Below, piece after piece: positions 33,229 through 41,419 of a stretch of DNA of 64,000 bases. The notes under the pieces are model-generated. The model searched no databases, was not told the origin of the DNA, and worked only from the letters and a program-made list of their open reading frames with translations. The translations under genes and the position numbers were made by a program. Origin of the DNA: Sphingomonas sp. PP-CE-3G-477 (GTDB lineage: Bacteria; Pseudomonadota; Alphaproteobacteria; Sphingomonadales; Sphingomonadaceae); assembly GCF_003050745.1 (NCBI RefSeq), contig NZ_QAOF01000001.1, positions 310,001-374,000 on the forward strand. The letters run 5' to 3'. The stretch's first letter is position 1, and the number at the start of each line of letters is the position of its first letter.

Positions 33229-34194
33229 TCAAACCTGGCGGGCAGGCGCCTGCGAAGTCGCGCTGACCGCGTCGAGGCGGCGGGACTGTTCGTCGGTCAG
33301 GACGACGTCGAGCGCACCGAGATTGCTGGTCAGTTGCGCCATCGACCGGGGCCCGATCATCGGCACCGCGCCGTGGCTTCCGGCCCAGGCGATCGCGACC
33401 TGGTCGGGGCTGGCATGTAGCTCGTCGGCGATCGCGATTACGGTGTCGATGATCGCGGTACGTTGCGGGGTGTCCTCCGCCTGGAAGACCTTGCCGCCGA
33501 ACCCTTCGGCGCGGCCGGTCTCGCCCTTGCGGTACTTGCCGGTCAGCACGCCGCCGCCGAGCGGCGACCAGGTGACGACGCCTAACCCCAGCGCGCGCGA
33601 GGCGGGGAACAGGTCGGCCTCGGGATCGCGGTGGACGAGGCTGTGCTCGAACTGCGCGGCTGCGATCGGCAGCGCGCGGGTCAGGTCCGCGATCGTCGCG
33701 GCCTGCGCGAGGCGCCACGCCGGGAAGTTCGACAGGCCTGCGTAGAGGATCTTGCCGGCCCTCGCGAGGTCGTCGAAGCCGCGGACGATCTCGTCGGTCG
33801 CGGTCACGTCGTCGGGATGGTGCACCCAGTACAGATCGATGCGGTCGGTCTTGAGACGCTTGAGGCTCGCTTCGACCGAGGCGATCATCGCCTTGCGGCT
33901 GTTGCCGGTGACGAGCCGGTTGGCATCGGGAGCGGCGCCGTTGCTGAATTTCGAGGCGAGCACGAAGTCCTCGCGTCGCCCCGCCAGCGCCTTGCCGATG
34001 ATCTCTTCGGACTGGCCGAACTGATAGACGTCGGCAGTATCGAGGAAATTGCCGCCGGCATCGGCATAGGCGTCGAGGATCGCGGTGCTGGTCGCCGCAT
34101 CGGCACCATGGCCCCAGCCGGTGCCGAAGTTGCCGGTCCCGAGTGCGATCTGCGACACGGTCAGGCCAGTGCGGCCGAAGGGTATGTAGTCCAT
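33229..34194 (-). CDS. Aldo/keto reductase
   Basis: 321 residues, a TIM-barrel AKR. The catalytic set is visible: DTADVYQFGQSEEIIG (Asp and Tyr), Lys in LASKFSNG and His in YWVHHPDD. C-terminal residues TLGAL and SLGGG-like turns support NADPH use. This is the general group that reduces aldehydes and ketones in the cytosol. It is fourth of five co-directional genes, 58 bases after the hydrolase and 43 before the thioesterase. Confidence 0.9.
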   Translation of the reverse strand: MDYIPFGRTGLTVSQIALGTGNFGTGWGHGADAATSTAILDAYADAGGNFLDTADVYQFGQSEEIIGKALAGRREDFVLASKFSNGAAPDANRLVTGNSRKAMIASVEASLKRLKTDRIDLYWVHHPDDVTATDEIVRGFDDLARAGKILYAGLSNFPAWRLAQAATIADLTRALPIAAAQFEHSLVHRDPEADLFPASRALGLGVVTWSPLGGGVLTGKYRKGETGRAEGFGGKVFQAEDTPQRTAIIDTVIAIADELHASPDQVAIAWAGSHGAVPMIGPRSMAQLTSNLGALDVVLTDEQSRRLDAVSATSQAPARQV

Positions 34195-34252
34195 GATCTA
34201 TACCTTCTTGGAGGGGCGATGACTCTTAAGGGCAACGACTGGGGGAGGGGGC

Positions 34253-35116
34253 TCAGGCAGCCAGAAACGCACGCACGCGCTGCACGAAGTCCTCGTGATA
34301 CTGGAAGATGCCGCCATGGCCGGCGTCGGGGTACAGGACGAGCTCGGCCCCCGGGATGCGGCGCGCCATGTCGGCGGAGTTCTCGCTCGGCACCATGATG
34401 TCGCGATCGCCGTTCGCGACCAGGACAGGCCTGGCGATGCTCCCGATATCCTGCGCGGGCTGGCGACCCCATGCCGTGATCGCCTTCAACTGGCGCAGGA
34501 ACACCGTCGGGGTGATCGGCGCATCGCGGTCGATCTTGCGCGCCTTCAACCGAAGCAGGAACGCCTTCGCCGCCTGCCGACCGTTCGCGGTCGAGGTGAA
34601 GAAGAGATAGGTTTTCGGATCCTTCAGCGTCAGCAGGCCCTTGATCATGAGCGGCCACGCGACCGCGCCGACCCGCGCGATGCCTGTGCCGCCTGCCGGC
34701 CCGGTACCCGCGAGCACCAGCTTGCGGACCAGGTCGGGGCGGGTGAGTGTGATCTGTTGCGCGACGAAACCGCCGAGCGAGACGCCGATCAGGTCGATCG
34801 CGTCGAGCCCGAGCCTGGCGATGACTGCGACCATGTCCTCGGCCATCGCCGCGATCGTCGTCGGCGCATCGCCACCCGACTTGCCGACGCCGCGGTAATC
34901 CAGCGCGTAGACCGGCCGGTCCCGCGCGAGACCATCGACGATCCGGGGATCGAAATCGTCGAGGTTGGCGACCCAATGGTTGAGCAGGACGACCGGGACG
35001 CCCTGCGCCGGGCCAAGCCGACGATAGGCGAACGTCGTTCCCGCCGCCTCGATGGTCAGCGTCGGCGTTTCGATCCAGGTTTCCGTGGCACGGATATGCG
35101 AAGCGGGTTGTGACAT
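34253..35116 (-). CDS. Alpha/beta hydrolase
   Basis: 287 residues. The nucleophile elbow is GVSLGG (Ser near residue 110), the oxyanion region is LNHWVANLDDFDPRI, the acid is in VLVANGDRDIMVP and the catalytic His in YPDAGHGGIFQ. The start at MSQPASH (35116) gives the usual length; longer frames upstream overlap the next gene's leader. It could hydrolyse an ester or lactone, but the substrate is not readable. Middle gene of the TetR-linked operon. Confidence 0.9.
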   Translation of the reverse strand: MSQPASHIRATETWIETPTLTIEAAGTTFAYRRLGPAQGVPVVLLNHWVANLDDFDPRIVDGLARDRPVYALDYRGVGKSGGDAPTTIAAMAEDMVAVIARLGLDAIDLIGVSLGGFVAQQITLTRPDLVRKLVLAGTGPAGGTGIARVGAVAWPLMIKGLLTLKDPKTYLFFTSTANGRQAAKAFLLRLKARKIDRDAPITPTVFLRQLKAITAWGRQPAQDIGSIARPVLVANGDRDIMVPSENSADMARRIPGAELVLYPDAGHGGIFQYHEDFVQRVRAFLAA

Positions 35117-35144
35117 GACAGCTACCTTGCTGGGGGAATCGCGA

Positions 35145-36146
35145 TCAGCGGATGCTGACGACGACCTTGCCCTTCGCGCGGCCGGTATCGATGTAGGCCA
35201 TCGCATCGTTCAATGCGGCGAAGGGGAAGACGCGGTCGACGACCGGGCGGATTTCGCCGCCCTCGATCAGCGTGGCGATGGTCGCCAGCTGCTCGCCGCT
35301 CGCCTGCATGAACAGGAACGAATAGCTGATTTCGCGGCGCCTGGCCTTGGCGCGGATACCTGCACTGAGCAGCCGCATTACCAGACGCAGCCCCCAGTTC
35401 AGCCCTTGCTGTCGCGCAAACGCCGGATCGGGCGGCCCCGAGATCGAGATCAGCTTGCCGCCGGGCTTGAGCGTATCGAGCGACTTGGCGAGCGTCTTCC
35501 CGTCGAGGCTGTTGAGGGCCACGTCGTAGCCGGACAGCAGCTCGGCGAAATCCTGCGTCTTGTAGTCGACGACCGTGTCCGCACCCAGATCGCGAACGAG
35601 GTCGAGGTTGCTCGTCCCCGCAGTCGTCGCGACGTGCAGACCCAGGTGTTTCGCTAGCTGGATGGCGAACGTCCCGACACCGCCCGATCCGGCGTGGATC
35701 AGCACTTTCTGCCCGCGCTTTAGTTTGGCGCGCTCGACCAGCACCTGCCACGCGGTGAGGCCGACGAGCGGGATCGACGCGGCCTCCTCCATCGACAGGT
35801 TCACGGGCTTCAGCGCGACATCGGCCTGATCCACCGCGATGAGTTCGGCGAACGTGCCGATCCTTCCTTGGCGCGGGCTGCCATAGACCGCATCGCCGAC
35901 CGCGAACCGCGTAACGTTGGCACCGACCTGCCTGACGATCCCGGCGAAATCCGCCCCCAGGACGAAGGGTGGCTTGTACGGCAGGATGAGCTTGAACTCA
36001 CCGTTGCGGATCTTTGAATCGATGACGTTGAGCGCGGCGGCGTGGATCTCGACCAGCACGTCGTCCGGCCCGACGACCGGGTCCGGCCTGTCGCCGAGGC
36101 GTAGTCGACTGGCCTTGCCGTAAGCGTCGAGGATATAGGCTTTCAT
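35145..36146 (-). CDS. NADP-dependent quinone oxidoreductase-like MDR protein
   Basis: 333 residues, a zinc-free medium-chain reductase. The N-terminal domain has PYKPPFVLGADFAGIV; the NADP site is VLIHAGSGGVGTFAIQLAKHLG with a following TTAGTSNLDLVRDLGADTVVDY. Such enzymes reduce quinones, enones or alkenals with NADPH. The ATG at 36146 begins MKAYIL, the normal family start. Second gene of the operon, 53 bases after the SDR. Confidence 0.9.
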   Translation of the reverse strand: MKAYILDAYGKASRLRLGDRPDPVVGPDDVLVEIHAAALNVIDSKIRNGEFKLILPYKPPFVLGADFAGIVRQVGANVTRFAVGDAVYGSPRQGRIGTFAELIAVDQADVALKPVNLSMEEAASIPLVGLTAWQVLVERAKLKRGQKVLIHAGSGGVGTFAIQLAKHLGLHVATTAGTSNLDLVRDLGADTVVDYKTQDFAELLSGYDVALNSLDGKTLAKSLDTLKPGGKLISISGPPDPAFARQQGLNWGLRLVMRLLSAGIRAKARRREISYSFLFMQASGEQLATIATLIEGGEIRPVVDRVFPFAALNDAMAYIDTGRAKGKVVVSIR

Positions 36147-36199
36147 GATGCTTCCCTCTGGAGGCGTCGGGGACTGCGCCCGGCGTGGAGTGCGTCGGA

Positions 36200-36982
36200 T
36201 CAGGCGGCGGCGTAGCGATCCGCGCGGAGAAGCTGGGCGAACCGCGGCACCATCGCCTTGCGCGCGTCGTCGAACGCATCCCAGAGTTCGCCCTCGTGCA
36301 GCGTCGGGATCGTCACGCCTTCGCGACGATCGAAGCCGACCATCGCCGCATTGACCAGTTCGTTGACGTCCATCATTCCCGACAGATCGGCACCGACCAT
36401 TCCGGCGCGACCCCATAATTCGGTGCCGGTTGCGGCCGGCAACACGGCCTGGACGTAGACGCCCTTGGGGCCGAGTTCGAGCGCGAGGCCCTGCGAGAGG
36501 AACAGCACGAACGCCTTGGTCGCGCCGTACACGCTCATGCCGAACTCCGGTGCGAGCCCGACGACCGAGCCCAGGTTGACGATCGACCCCGTGCCCGCCG
36601 CCACCAGACGCGGCGCGATCGCATGCGCGAGCCGGACGACCGCCGTCGTGTTGAGCGCGACGTTGCCGCGGACGGCCTCCGCGGACTGATCGACGAAGCT
36701 TCCGCCGAGCCCTGCGCCGGCGTTGTTGATCAGGATCTCGATCTTCGCATCGTCACGCAACCGTGCCTCGACCGCGGCGACGTCGGCCTCGCGGGTCAGG
36801 TCCGCCGTCAGGATATCGACCGCCACACCGGTCTCGGCCGCGAGCTGTGCCGCAAGCGCTTCGAGCCGCGCGGTGTCGCGGGCGACGAGCACGAGGTCGT
36901 GGCCGCGACGGGCGAAACGATCGGCATAGGTCGCGCCGATGCCGGTCGAGGCGCCGGTTATGAGAACGGTTGGACGGGTCAT
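36200..36982 (-). CDS. SDR-family oxidoreductase, first gene of the TetR-linked operon
   Basis: 260 residues. Cofactor motif TGASTGIGATYADRFA, NNAGAGLG, catalytic Ser in NLGSVVG and YGATKAF. The C-terminal half (TELWGRAGM) is like the YqjQ/DltE group of SDRs. It is divergent from the TetR regulator and is followed on the same strand by quinone reductase, hydrolase, aldo/keto reductase and thioesterase genes, all with gaps under 60 bases. Together they look like a detoxification set for reactive carbonyls or quinones. Confidence 0.9.
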   Translation of the reverse strand: MTRPTVLITGASTGIGATYADRFARRGHDLVLVARDTARLEALAAQLAAETGVAVDILTADLTREADVAAVEARLRDDAKIEILINNAGAGLGGSFVDQSAEAVRGNVALNTTAVVRLAHAIAPRLVAAGTGSIVNLGSVVGLAPEFGMSVYGATKAFVLFLSQGLALELGPKGVYVQAVLPAATGTELWGRAGMVGADLSGMMDVNELVNAAMVGFDRREGVTIPTLHEGELWDAFDDARKAMVPRFAQLLRADRYAAA

Positions 36983-37015
36983 GGGATTGCTCTCTTTCGG
37001 TCGCTGCTTATATAC

Positions 37016-37029
37016 ATGACGGACATCAT
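37016..37029. promoter_or_regulatory. Candidate TetR operator, left copy
   Basis: ATGACGGACATCAT, an imperfect inverted repeat, 26 bases from the perfect copy at 37042. It lies in the divergent gap and would overlap the promoter of the SDR-led operon. Confidence 0.5.
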
Positions 37030-37041
37030 GATTGGTTAAAT

Positions 37042-37055
37042 ATGATGACCATCAT
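37042..37055. promoter_or_regulatory. Candidate TetR operator, right copy
   Basis: ATGATGACCATCAT is a perfect 6-bp inverted repeat (ATGATG/CATCAT) around two bases. With the left copy it forms a pair of similar palindromes between the tetR-type gene and the SDR-led operon. Binding by the regulator at 37090 is inferred. Confidence 0.55.
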
Positions 37056-37089
37056 GAAACTGTCAATGCCGATCCAGGAGTTTTTCGCC

Positions 37090-37629
37090 ATGAAGGTCAG
37101 TCGCGAGCAGATGTCGGCGAACCGCACCCGCATCCTCGACGCCGCCAGCACGCTGTTCCGAGACCGTGGGTTCGACGCCGTTACCGTGTCGGAGGTGATG
37201 AAGGCGGCAGGGCTGACGCATGGCGGATTCTACGGTCACTTCGCGTCGAAGGACGACTTGATCGCGCAGACGGTCACGCATGCGCTGACCCCGTCCGACG
37301 CCGTCAGCGGCGACCTGAACGCGTATCTCGATGCGTATCTATCACCACATCACCGCGATCGCGCCGCGACCGGCTGTCCGACCGCTGGCTTTGCCAGCCC
37401 GTTACGCCATCAATCGCCAGAGGCGCGTGCCGCCATGACGAAGGGGTTGTCCTCCCAGATCGACCGCCTTGCCCAAGCTGTGCCGGGAGCGGACTCCGCG
37501 GAGAAGCGACGCGCGGCGATCGGGACGTGGGCGGCGATGGTAGGGGCGGTCATCCTCGCACGTGCCGTCGATGATCCCGTGTTGTCCGACGACGTGTTGA
37601 AGCAGACACGCGCCTGGATCGAAGGCTGA
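37090..37629 (+). CDS. TetR-family transcriptional regulator
   Basis: 179 residues. The DNA-binding domain is RILDAASTLFRDRGFDAVTVSEVMKAAGLTHGGFYGHFASKDDLI, typical of the NemR/AcrR-like group whose members repress detoxification genes. CPTAGFAS around residue 95 holds a Cys often seen in these electrophile-sensing members. AGGAG lies 9 bases before the ATG at 37090, which decides the start over upstream in-frame Met codons that would fall within the operator. It probably represses the divergent five-gene operon and itself. Confidence 0.88.
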   Translation: MKVSREQMSANRTRILDAASTLFRDRGFDAVTVSEVMKAAGLTHGGFYGHFASKDDLIAQTVTHALTPSDAVSGDLNAYLDAYLSPHHRDRAATGCPTAGFASPLRHQSPEARAAMTKGLSSQIDRLAQAVPGADSAEKRRAAIGTWAAMVGAVILARAVDDPVLSDDVLKQTRAWIEG

Positions 37630-38191
37630 AAGCGAAGACCGGGCATCGATGTCGGTGAAGCCCGTCTCCGTGGAGGCGTTGCCGCATCGATCTGCCCGTG
37701 AATTTTTGTTGCGCATCGGCCACGGTATCGACCGACTTGGGGCGGACGGTCGCCTCGAAACCTGATCGTGCGCGGTGGTGGGCTGTCTTCCCGACGGGGA
37801 TCATCCTCAACGCGGATTTGCCGTTCGACCGCCGCGTTTGCTCGCGTCGGCTACGATGGATGATCTGCGAGTATCCGCAAATGCGCGCCTCAACCATTTG
37901 ATGAACGACGATTTTCAGGTCGGCTGCCGTCGTGGACTGAGCGAGCCTCCCATGGAACTTCAAGCCATTTTACGTCGCCGCGTGACGGTGGCGGATGCCC
38001 GATGGCTGCCGTCCGGACACGGCATCGACCCTATCAAGCGGAGAACCAGAGGGGTACCTTTCTGAAATATTATGTCGGCAATGTATTTGATAGGTATTGT
38101 TTGGGTATTGACTGGCACTGTGATTTGACCAAGTCTGTCGTTCGAGCCGACTAAAGCGCTAGACGCGGTCGGTGACAAAAAGGGGTGCTAA
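37630..38191. other. Gene-free region before the TonB receptor
   Basis: 562 bases without a convincing gene. Overlapping frames exist on both strands (for example 37698-37901) but show no ribosome site or family-like sequence. The last 110 bases are AT-richer and should carry the receptor promoter; TTGACC at 38125-38130 with GACTAA 18 bases later is a weak sigma-70 candidate. Confidence 0.55.
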
Positions 38192-41100
38192 ATGATCTTT
38201 GACCAGACCGTGTCTCGTATTGCGCTTTCGGGGGCGCTGCTGTTTTACGCGATGCCTGCGATGGCGCAGGATCCCGCCGTCGGCGCTCAAACGCCAGCAC
38301 AGGCCAAGGTCGAGGCGGATGCGCAGACTGCTCTCGCCACGCCGGATGTCGCACCCGCGACGAACGACATGATCGTCGTCACCGGTTCGCGCATCCAGCG
38401 TCCGAACATGACGTCGGCCGCGCCGATCACGTCCATCACCGCGCAGGACATTCGTGCACAGGCGCCGACCAATATCGAGGACGTGCTCAACCGCCTGCCG
38501 CAGATCTCGCCTGACGCGCAGCAGACCTATCAGGATTCGGATGGTCGTCAGCGCATCAAGCTGCGCAGCCTGGGGTTCGAGCGCACGCTGACGCTGATCG
38601 ACGGCAAGCGCCTCGGTACGCAGAATGGCGCGGACGTCGGTATCATCCCGCCGTCGCTCCTCGAGCGGGTGGACGTGCTGACCGGCGGCGCCTCGTCGGT
38701 CTATGGCTCGGACGCGGTCGCCGGCGTGGTCAACTTCATCCTCAAGAAGGATTTCGAGGGGCTCCAGATCGACGGCAACTATAATTTCTACAACCATGAC
38801 AACAAGGACACGATCGTCTCGCCGCTGGCGCGCGCGAACGTGTTCGGCAGCCCACGCGGAATGACCAACGACGGCGGCCGCGCCGACATCACAGTGACCG
38901 CGGGCAAGAAACTGTTCGATGGCAAGCTCCGCCTGTCGGGCTTCGTCAACTACCGTCACACCGACGCGGTTGATTACGACGCGCGCTCCAGCTCCGCTTG
39001 CCAGCTCATCCAGACCGGCAAGGACGGCCCGCTGTCCTGCTCGCTGTCGACCTATTCGCGCAGCGGCTACGTCTCGCCGCGCTCGGGTGCGAACAATGGT
39101 GCTGCCTACGTCAACGACCCGAGCGGTACGCGCACCTTCGTCCCCTACGGCGTCGGTGCGGGCAACGCGGCCAACCCGTATGATGGCTATTCCTATCAGC
39201 GCGCGTCGGAACGGTGGAACGCCGGCGGCTTCGTCAGTGCCGATCTGACGTCCGATATCGAAGTCTATGGTTCGGGCATCTGGTTTCGCGACAAGTCCGA
39301 GAACGTCTATCCGGCGCGGATCTACAGCTACACCGTCTATGGCGATCAGCCGTATCAGGTGAACTGCAACAATCCGTATCTGTCCGGTTCGCAGGCGACC
39401 GCGATCTGCGGCGGCGCAGCCGGCAGCAACACGAAGGCGCCGATCGAACTCCGCTATCGCTTCAACGATCTCGCCGACATTCCCGACGTCTATATCAACA
39501 GCGGCGTCCGCGCGACCGGCGGCTTCCGCGGCAAGGTCGGCGATGCGTGGACCTGGGATGTCGGCGGCGTCTATTCGCGCAACCAGCAGGTGGCGAACTA
39601 CGGCAATCTGCCCGATTACGATCGCGTCAACCAGTCGCTCGACGTCGTCAACGTCAACGGCGTACCGACCTGTGCCAGCGGCGTCGCGGGCTGCGTGCCG
39701 TTCAATGCCTTTGCCGCCAACACCCCCGGCCAGCCGGTCGCGAACTGGCTGTTCACCGCGCCGGGCGGCAGCACCAAGGGTGTCGGCACGCTCTGGGACG
39801 GCCTGATCTCCGTGACCGGCGATCTCGGCAAATACGGCGTCACCTCGCCGCTCGCGAACCAGGGCGTCGCGATCGCGCTGGGTGCCGAATACCGCCACGA
39901 CAACTACACGTCGACCGCCGACTCCTTCTACCGCGACCTGAACGGCGGCAGCGATCTCGACATCTCGCAGAGCGTCTGGGAGTCGAACATCGAGGTACAG
40001 GCGCCGCTGATCGAGGAGCGTCCCTTCGCGCATCTGTTGCAGGCCAATGGCGGCTACCGCGTGTCGAAATACAGCAGCAATCCCAAGACCTTCAACACCT
40101 GGAAGATCGAGGGCATCTACGCACCGGTCAGCGATCTGACCTTCCGAGCCTCGTACAACAAGGCGCAACGCGCGCCGACGGTGATCGAGATCGGCCAGTC
40201 GCGGAACATCAGCTATGGTCTGCAGGGCGGCTCGCAGAACGATTTCTGCGCGCCGACCGTGACGACCAACCCTGCGACCGGCGCGGTGACATACGGCACG
40301 CCGGTCGCATCGCGCGACGTCTGCCGCGCGACCGGACTGTCCGATGCGCTCTATGGCAGCCCGACGCTGTTGTGCGCACAGGGTGACGGCAACCAGTGCA
40401 CCGTCCAGTCGGGTGGATTCACCGCCGACCCGGAGACCGCCTACACGCTGACCTACGGCCTGGTGGTGAAGCCCAGCTTCATCCGTGGGCTCGTCTTCTC
40501 GGTCGATCGCTATCAGATCAGAATCGACAACTCGCTCGGGTATAACGATTACACCTACTACACCGATGGCTGCCAGCGCTCGAACGGCGATCCGTTCTTC
40601 TGCTCGGGCATCGTCCGCCAGCCGGGGACGGGCATTCTCTACGCTCCCGCCAGCAGCAATCCGACCAGCGGTTTCATCCGCCAGGGCACCACGAACTACT
40701 ACAAGTCGATTGCGCGCGGCATCGATTTCCAGGCGCAATACACGCTCGGCCTCGGCGGTGCGGGCAAGGTCGACTGGAACTTCAACGGATCGCTGACGAC
40801 CTTCGCGGGCAGCCAGGATTCGCCGCTCCAGCCCAAGCGCAACTGTGCCGGCTATTACGGAAATGGGTGCAGCCAGTTGCTGCCGAAATGGTCGCACGGT
40901 CTGCGCACGACCTATACGACCGGCGATGGCATCTTCAGCACGTCGTTCAACTGGCGCTATGTCGGTTCGCTGACGCACGCCGACAATTCGGGTGACGAGG
41001 CGATCGGCGGCACACCGGAGCGGGCTCGGACGACGTTCTACCACATCGCGCCGGCCAGCTATTTCGATCTGGCGTTCACCTTTGCGATCGCGAAGGACTT

Positions 41101-41254
41101 CTCGCTGCGGTTCATCGCCAACAACCTGCTCGACAAGACCCCGCCGATCCTCGCCAACTCGTACGATATCAGCCTCGCGCGGAGCAACACGATCCCCGCG
41201 CGCTACGACTCGCTCGGCCGCAACCTTGCGATCGGCGCTACCGTCCGGTTCTGA
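38192..41254 (+). CDS. TonB-dependent outer-membrane receptor
   Basis: 1020 residues. A signal peptide ending PAMA-QD is followed by a variable linker, then the plug domain: MIVVTGSRIQRPNM, TAQDIRAQAPTNIEDVLNRLPQ and VLTGGASSVYGSDAVAGVVNFIL. The rest is a 22-strand barrel ending in aromatic-Phe (GATVRF), as outer-membrane assembly needs. It belongs to the large sphingomonad/caulobacter group whose substrates are often plant sugars or peptides; the ligand is not readable. AAAGGGG precedes the ATG. Several cysteines in extracellular-loop regions (around residues 710-870) are unusual in number. Confidence 0.93.
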   Translation: MIFDQTVSRIALSGALLFYAMPAMAQDPAVGAQTPAQAKVEADAQTALATPDVAPATNDMIVVTGSRIQRPNMTSAAPITSITAQDIRAQAPTNIEDVLNRLPQISPDAQQTYQDSDGRQRIKLRSLGFERTLTLIDGKRLGTQNGADVGIIPPSLLERVDVLTGGASSVYGSDAVAGVVNFILKKDFEGLQIDGNYNFYNHDNKDTIVSPLARANVFGSPRGMTNDGGRADITVTAGKKLFDGKLRLSGFVNYRHTDAVDYDARSSSACQLIQTGKDGPLSCSLSTYSRSGYVSPRSGANNGAAYVNDPSGTRTFVPYGVGAGNAANPYDGYSYQRASERWNAGGFVSADLTSDIEVYGSGIWFRDKSENVYPARIYSYTVYGDQPYQVNCNNPYLSGSQATAICGGAAGSNTKAPIELRYRFNDLADIPDVYINSGVRATGGFRGKVGDAWTWDVGGVYSRNQQVANYGNLPDYDRVNQSLDVVNVNGVPTCASGVAGCVPFNAFAANTPGQPVANWLFTAPGGSTKGVGTLWDGLISVTGDLGKYGVTSPLANQGVAIALGAEYRHDNYTSTADSFYRDLNGGSDLDISQSVWESNIEVQAPLIEERPFAHLLQANGGYRVSKYSSNPKTFNTWKIEGIYAPVSDLTFRASYNKAQRAPTVIEIGQSRNISYGLQGGSQNDFCAPTVTTNPATGAVTYGTPVASRDVCRATGLSDALYGSPTLLCAQGDGNQCTVQSGGFTADPETAYTLTYGLVVKPSFIRGLVFSVDRYQIRIDNSLGYNDYTYYTDGCQRSNGDPFFCSGIVRQPGTGILYAPASSNPTSGFIRQGTTNYYKSIARGIDFQAQYTLGLGGAGKVDWNFNGSLTTFAGSQDSPLQPKRNCAGYYGNGCSQLLPKWSHGLRTTYTTGDGIFSTSFNWRYVGSLTHADNSGDEAIGGTPERARTTFYHIAPASYFDLAFTFAIAKDFSLRFIANNLLDKTPPILANSYDISLARSNTIPARYDSLGRNLAIGATVRF

Positions 41255-41357
41255 TCCGGATCGACGACTATCGGGCCCGTCACCAGACGGGCCCGATACG
41301 CCGCATCATCGACGAGAATTGCAAGACTGCGGACCTTGACGTCCGTGAGCGACCCAC

Positions 41358-41399
41358 AAAAAAGCCTGCCGCTGGAACGCTCCAGCGGCAGGCTTTTTT
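41358..41399. terminator. Bidirectional intrinsic terminator
   Basis: A 19-bp stem (starting AAAAAAGCCTGCCGCTGGA) with a 4-base ACGC loop and A/T runs on both sides. It sits between the convergent TonB receptor and clpA genes and should work for both. Confidence 0.92.
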
Positions 41400-41419
41400 A
41401 GACACCGGTCGTGTAAAGG

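Noticed and set aside
37550..37963. Overlapping frames on both strands in the gap before the TonB receptor
   Set aside because: No ribosome sites, no family-like sequence, and part of the minus frame overlaps the TetR gene.
38159..41044. 961-codon frame antisense to the TonB receptor
   Set aside because: Low-complexity Arg/Ala/Val composition and no ribosome site; the receptor on the other strand is unmistakable.
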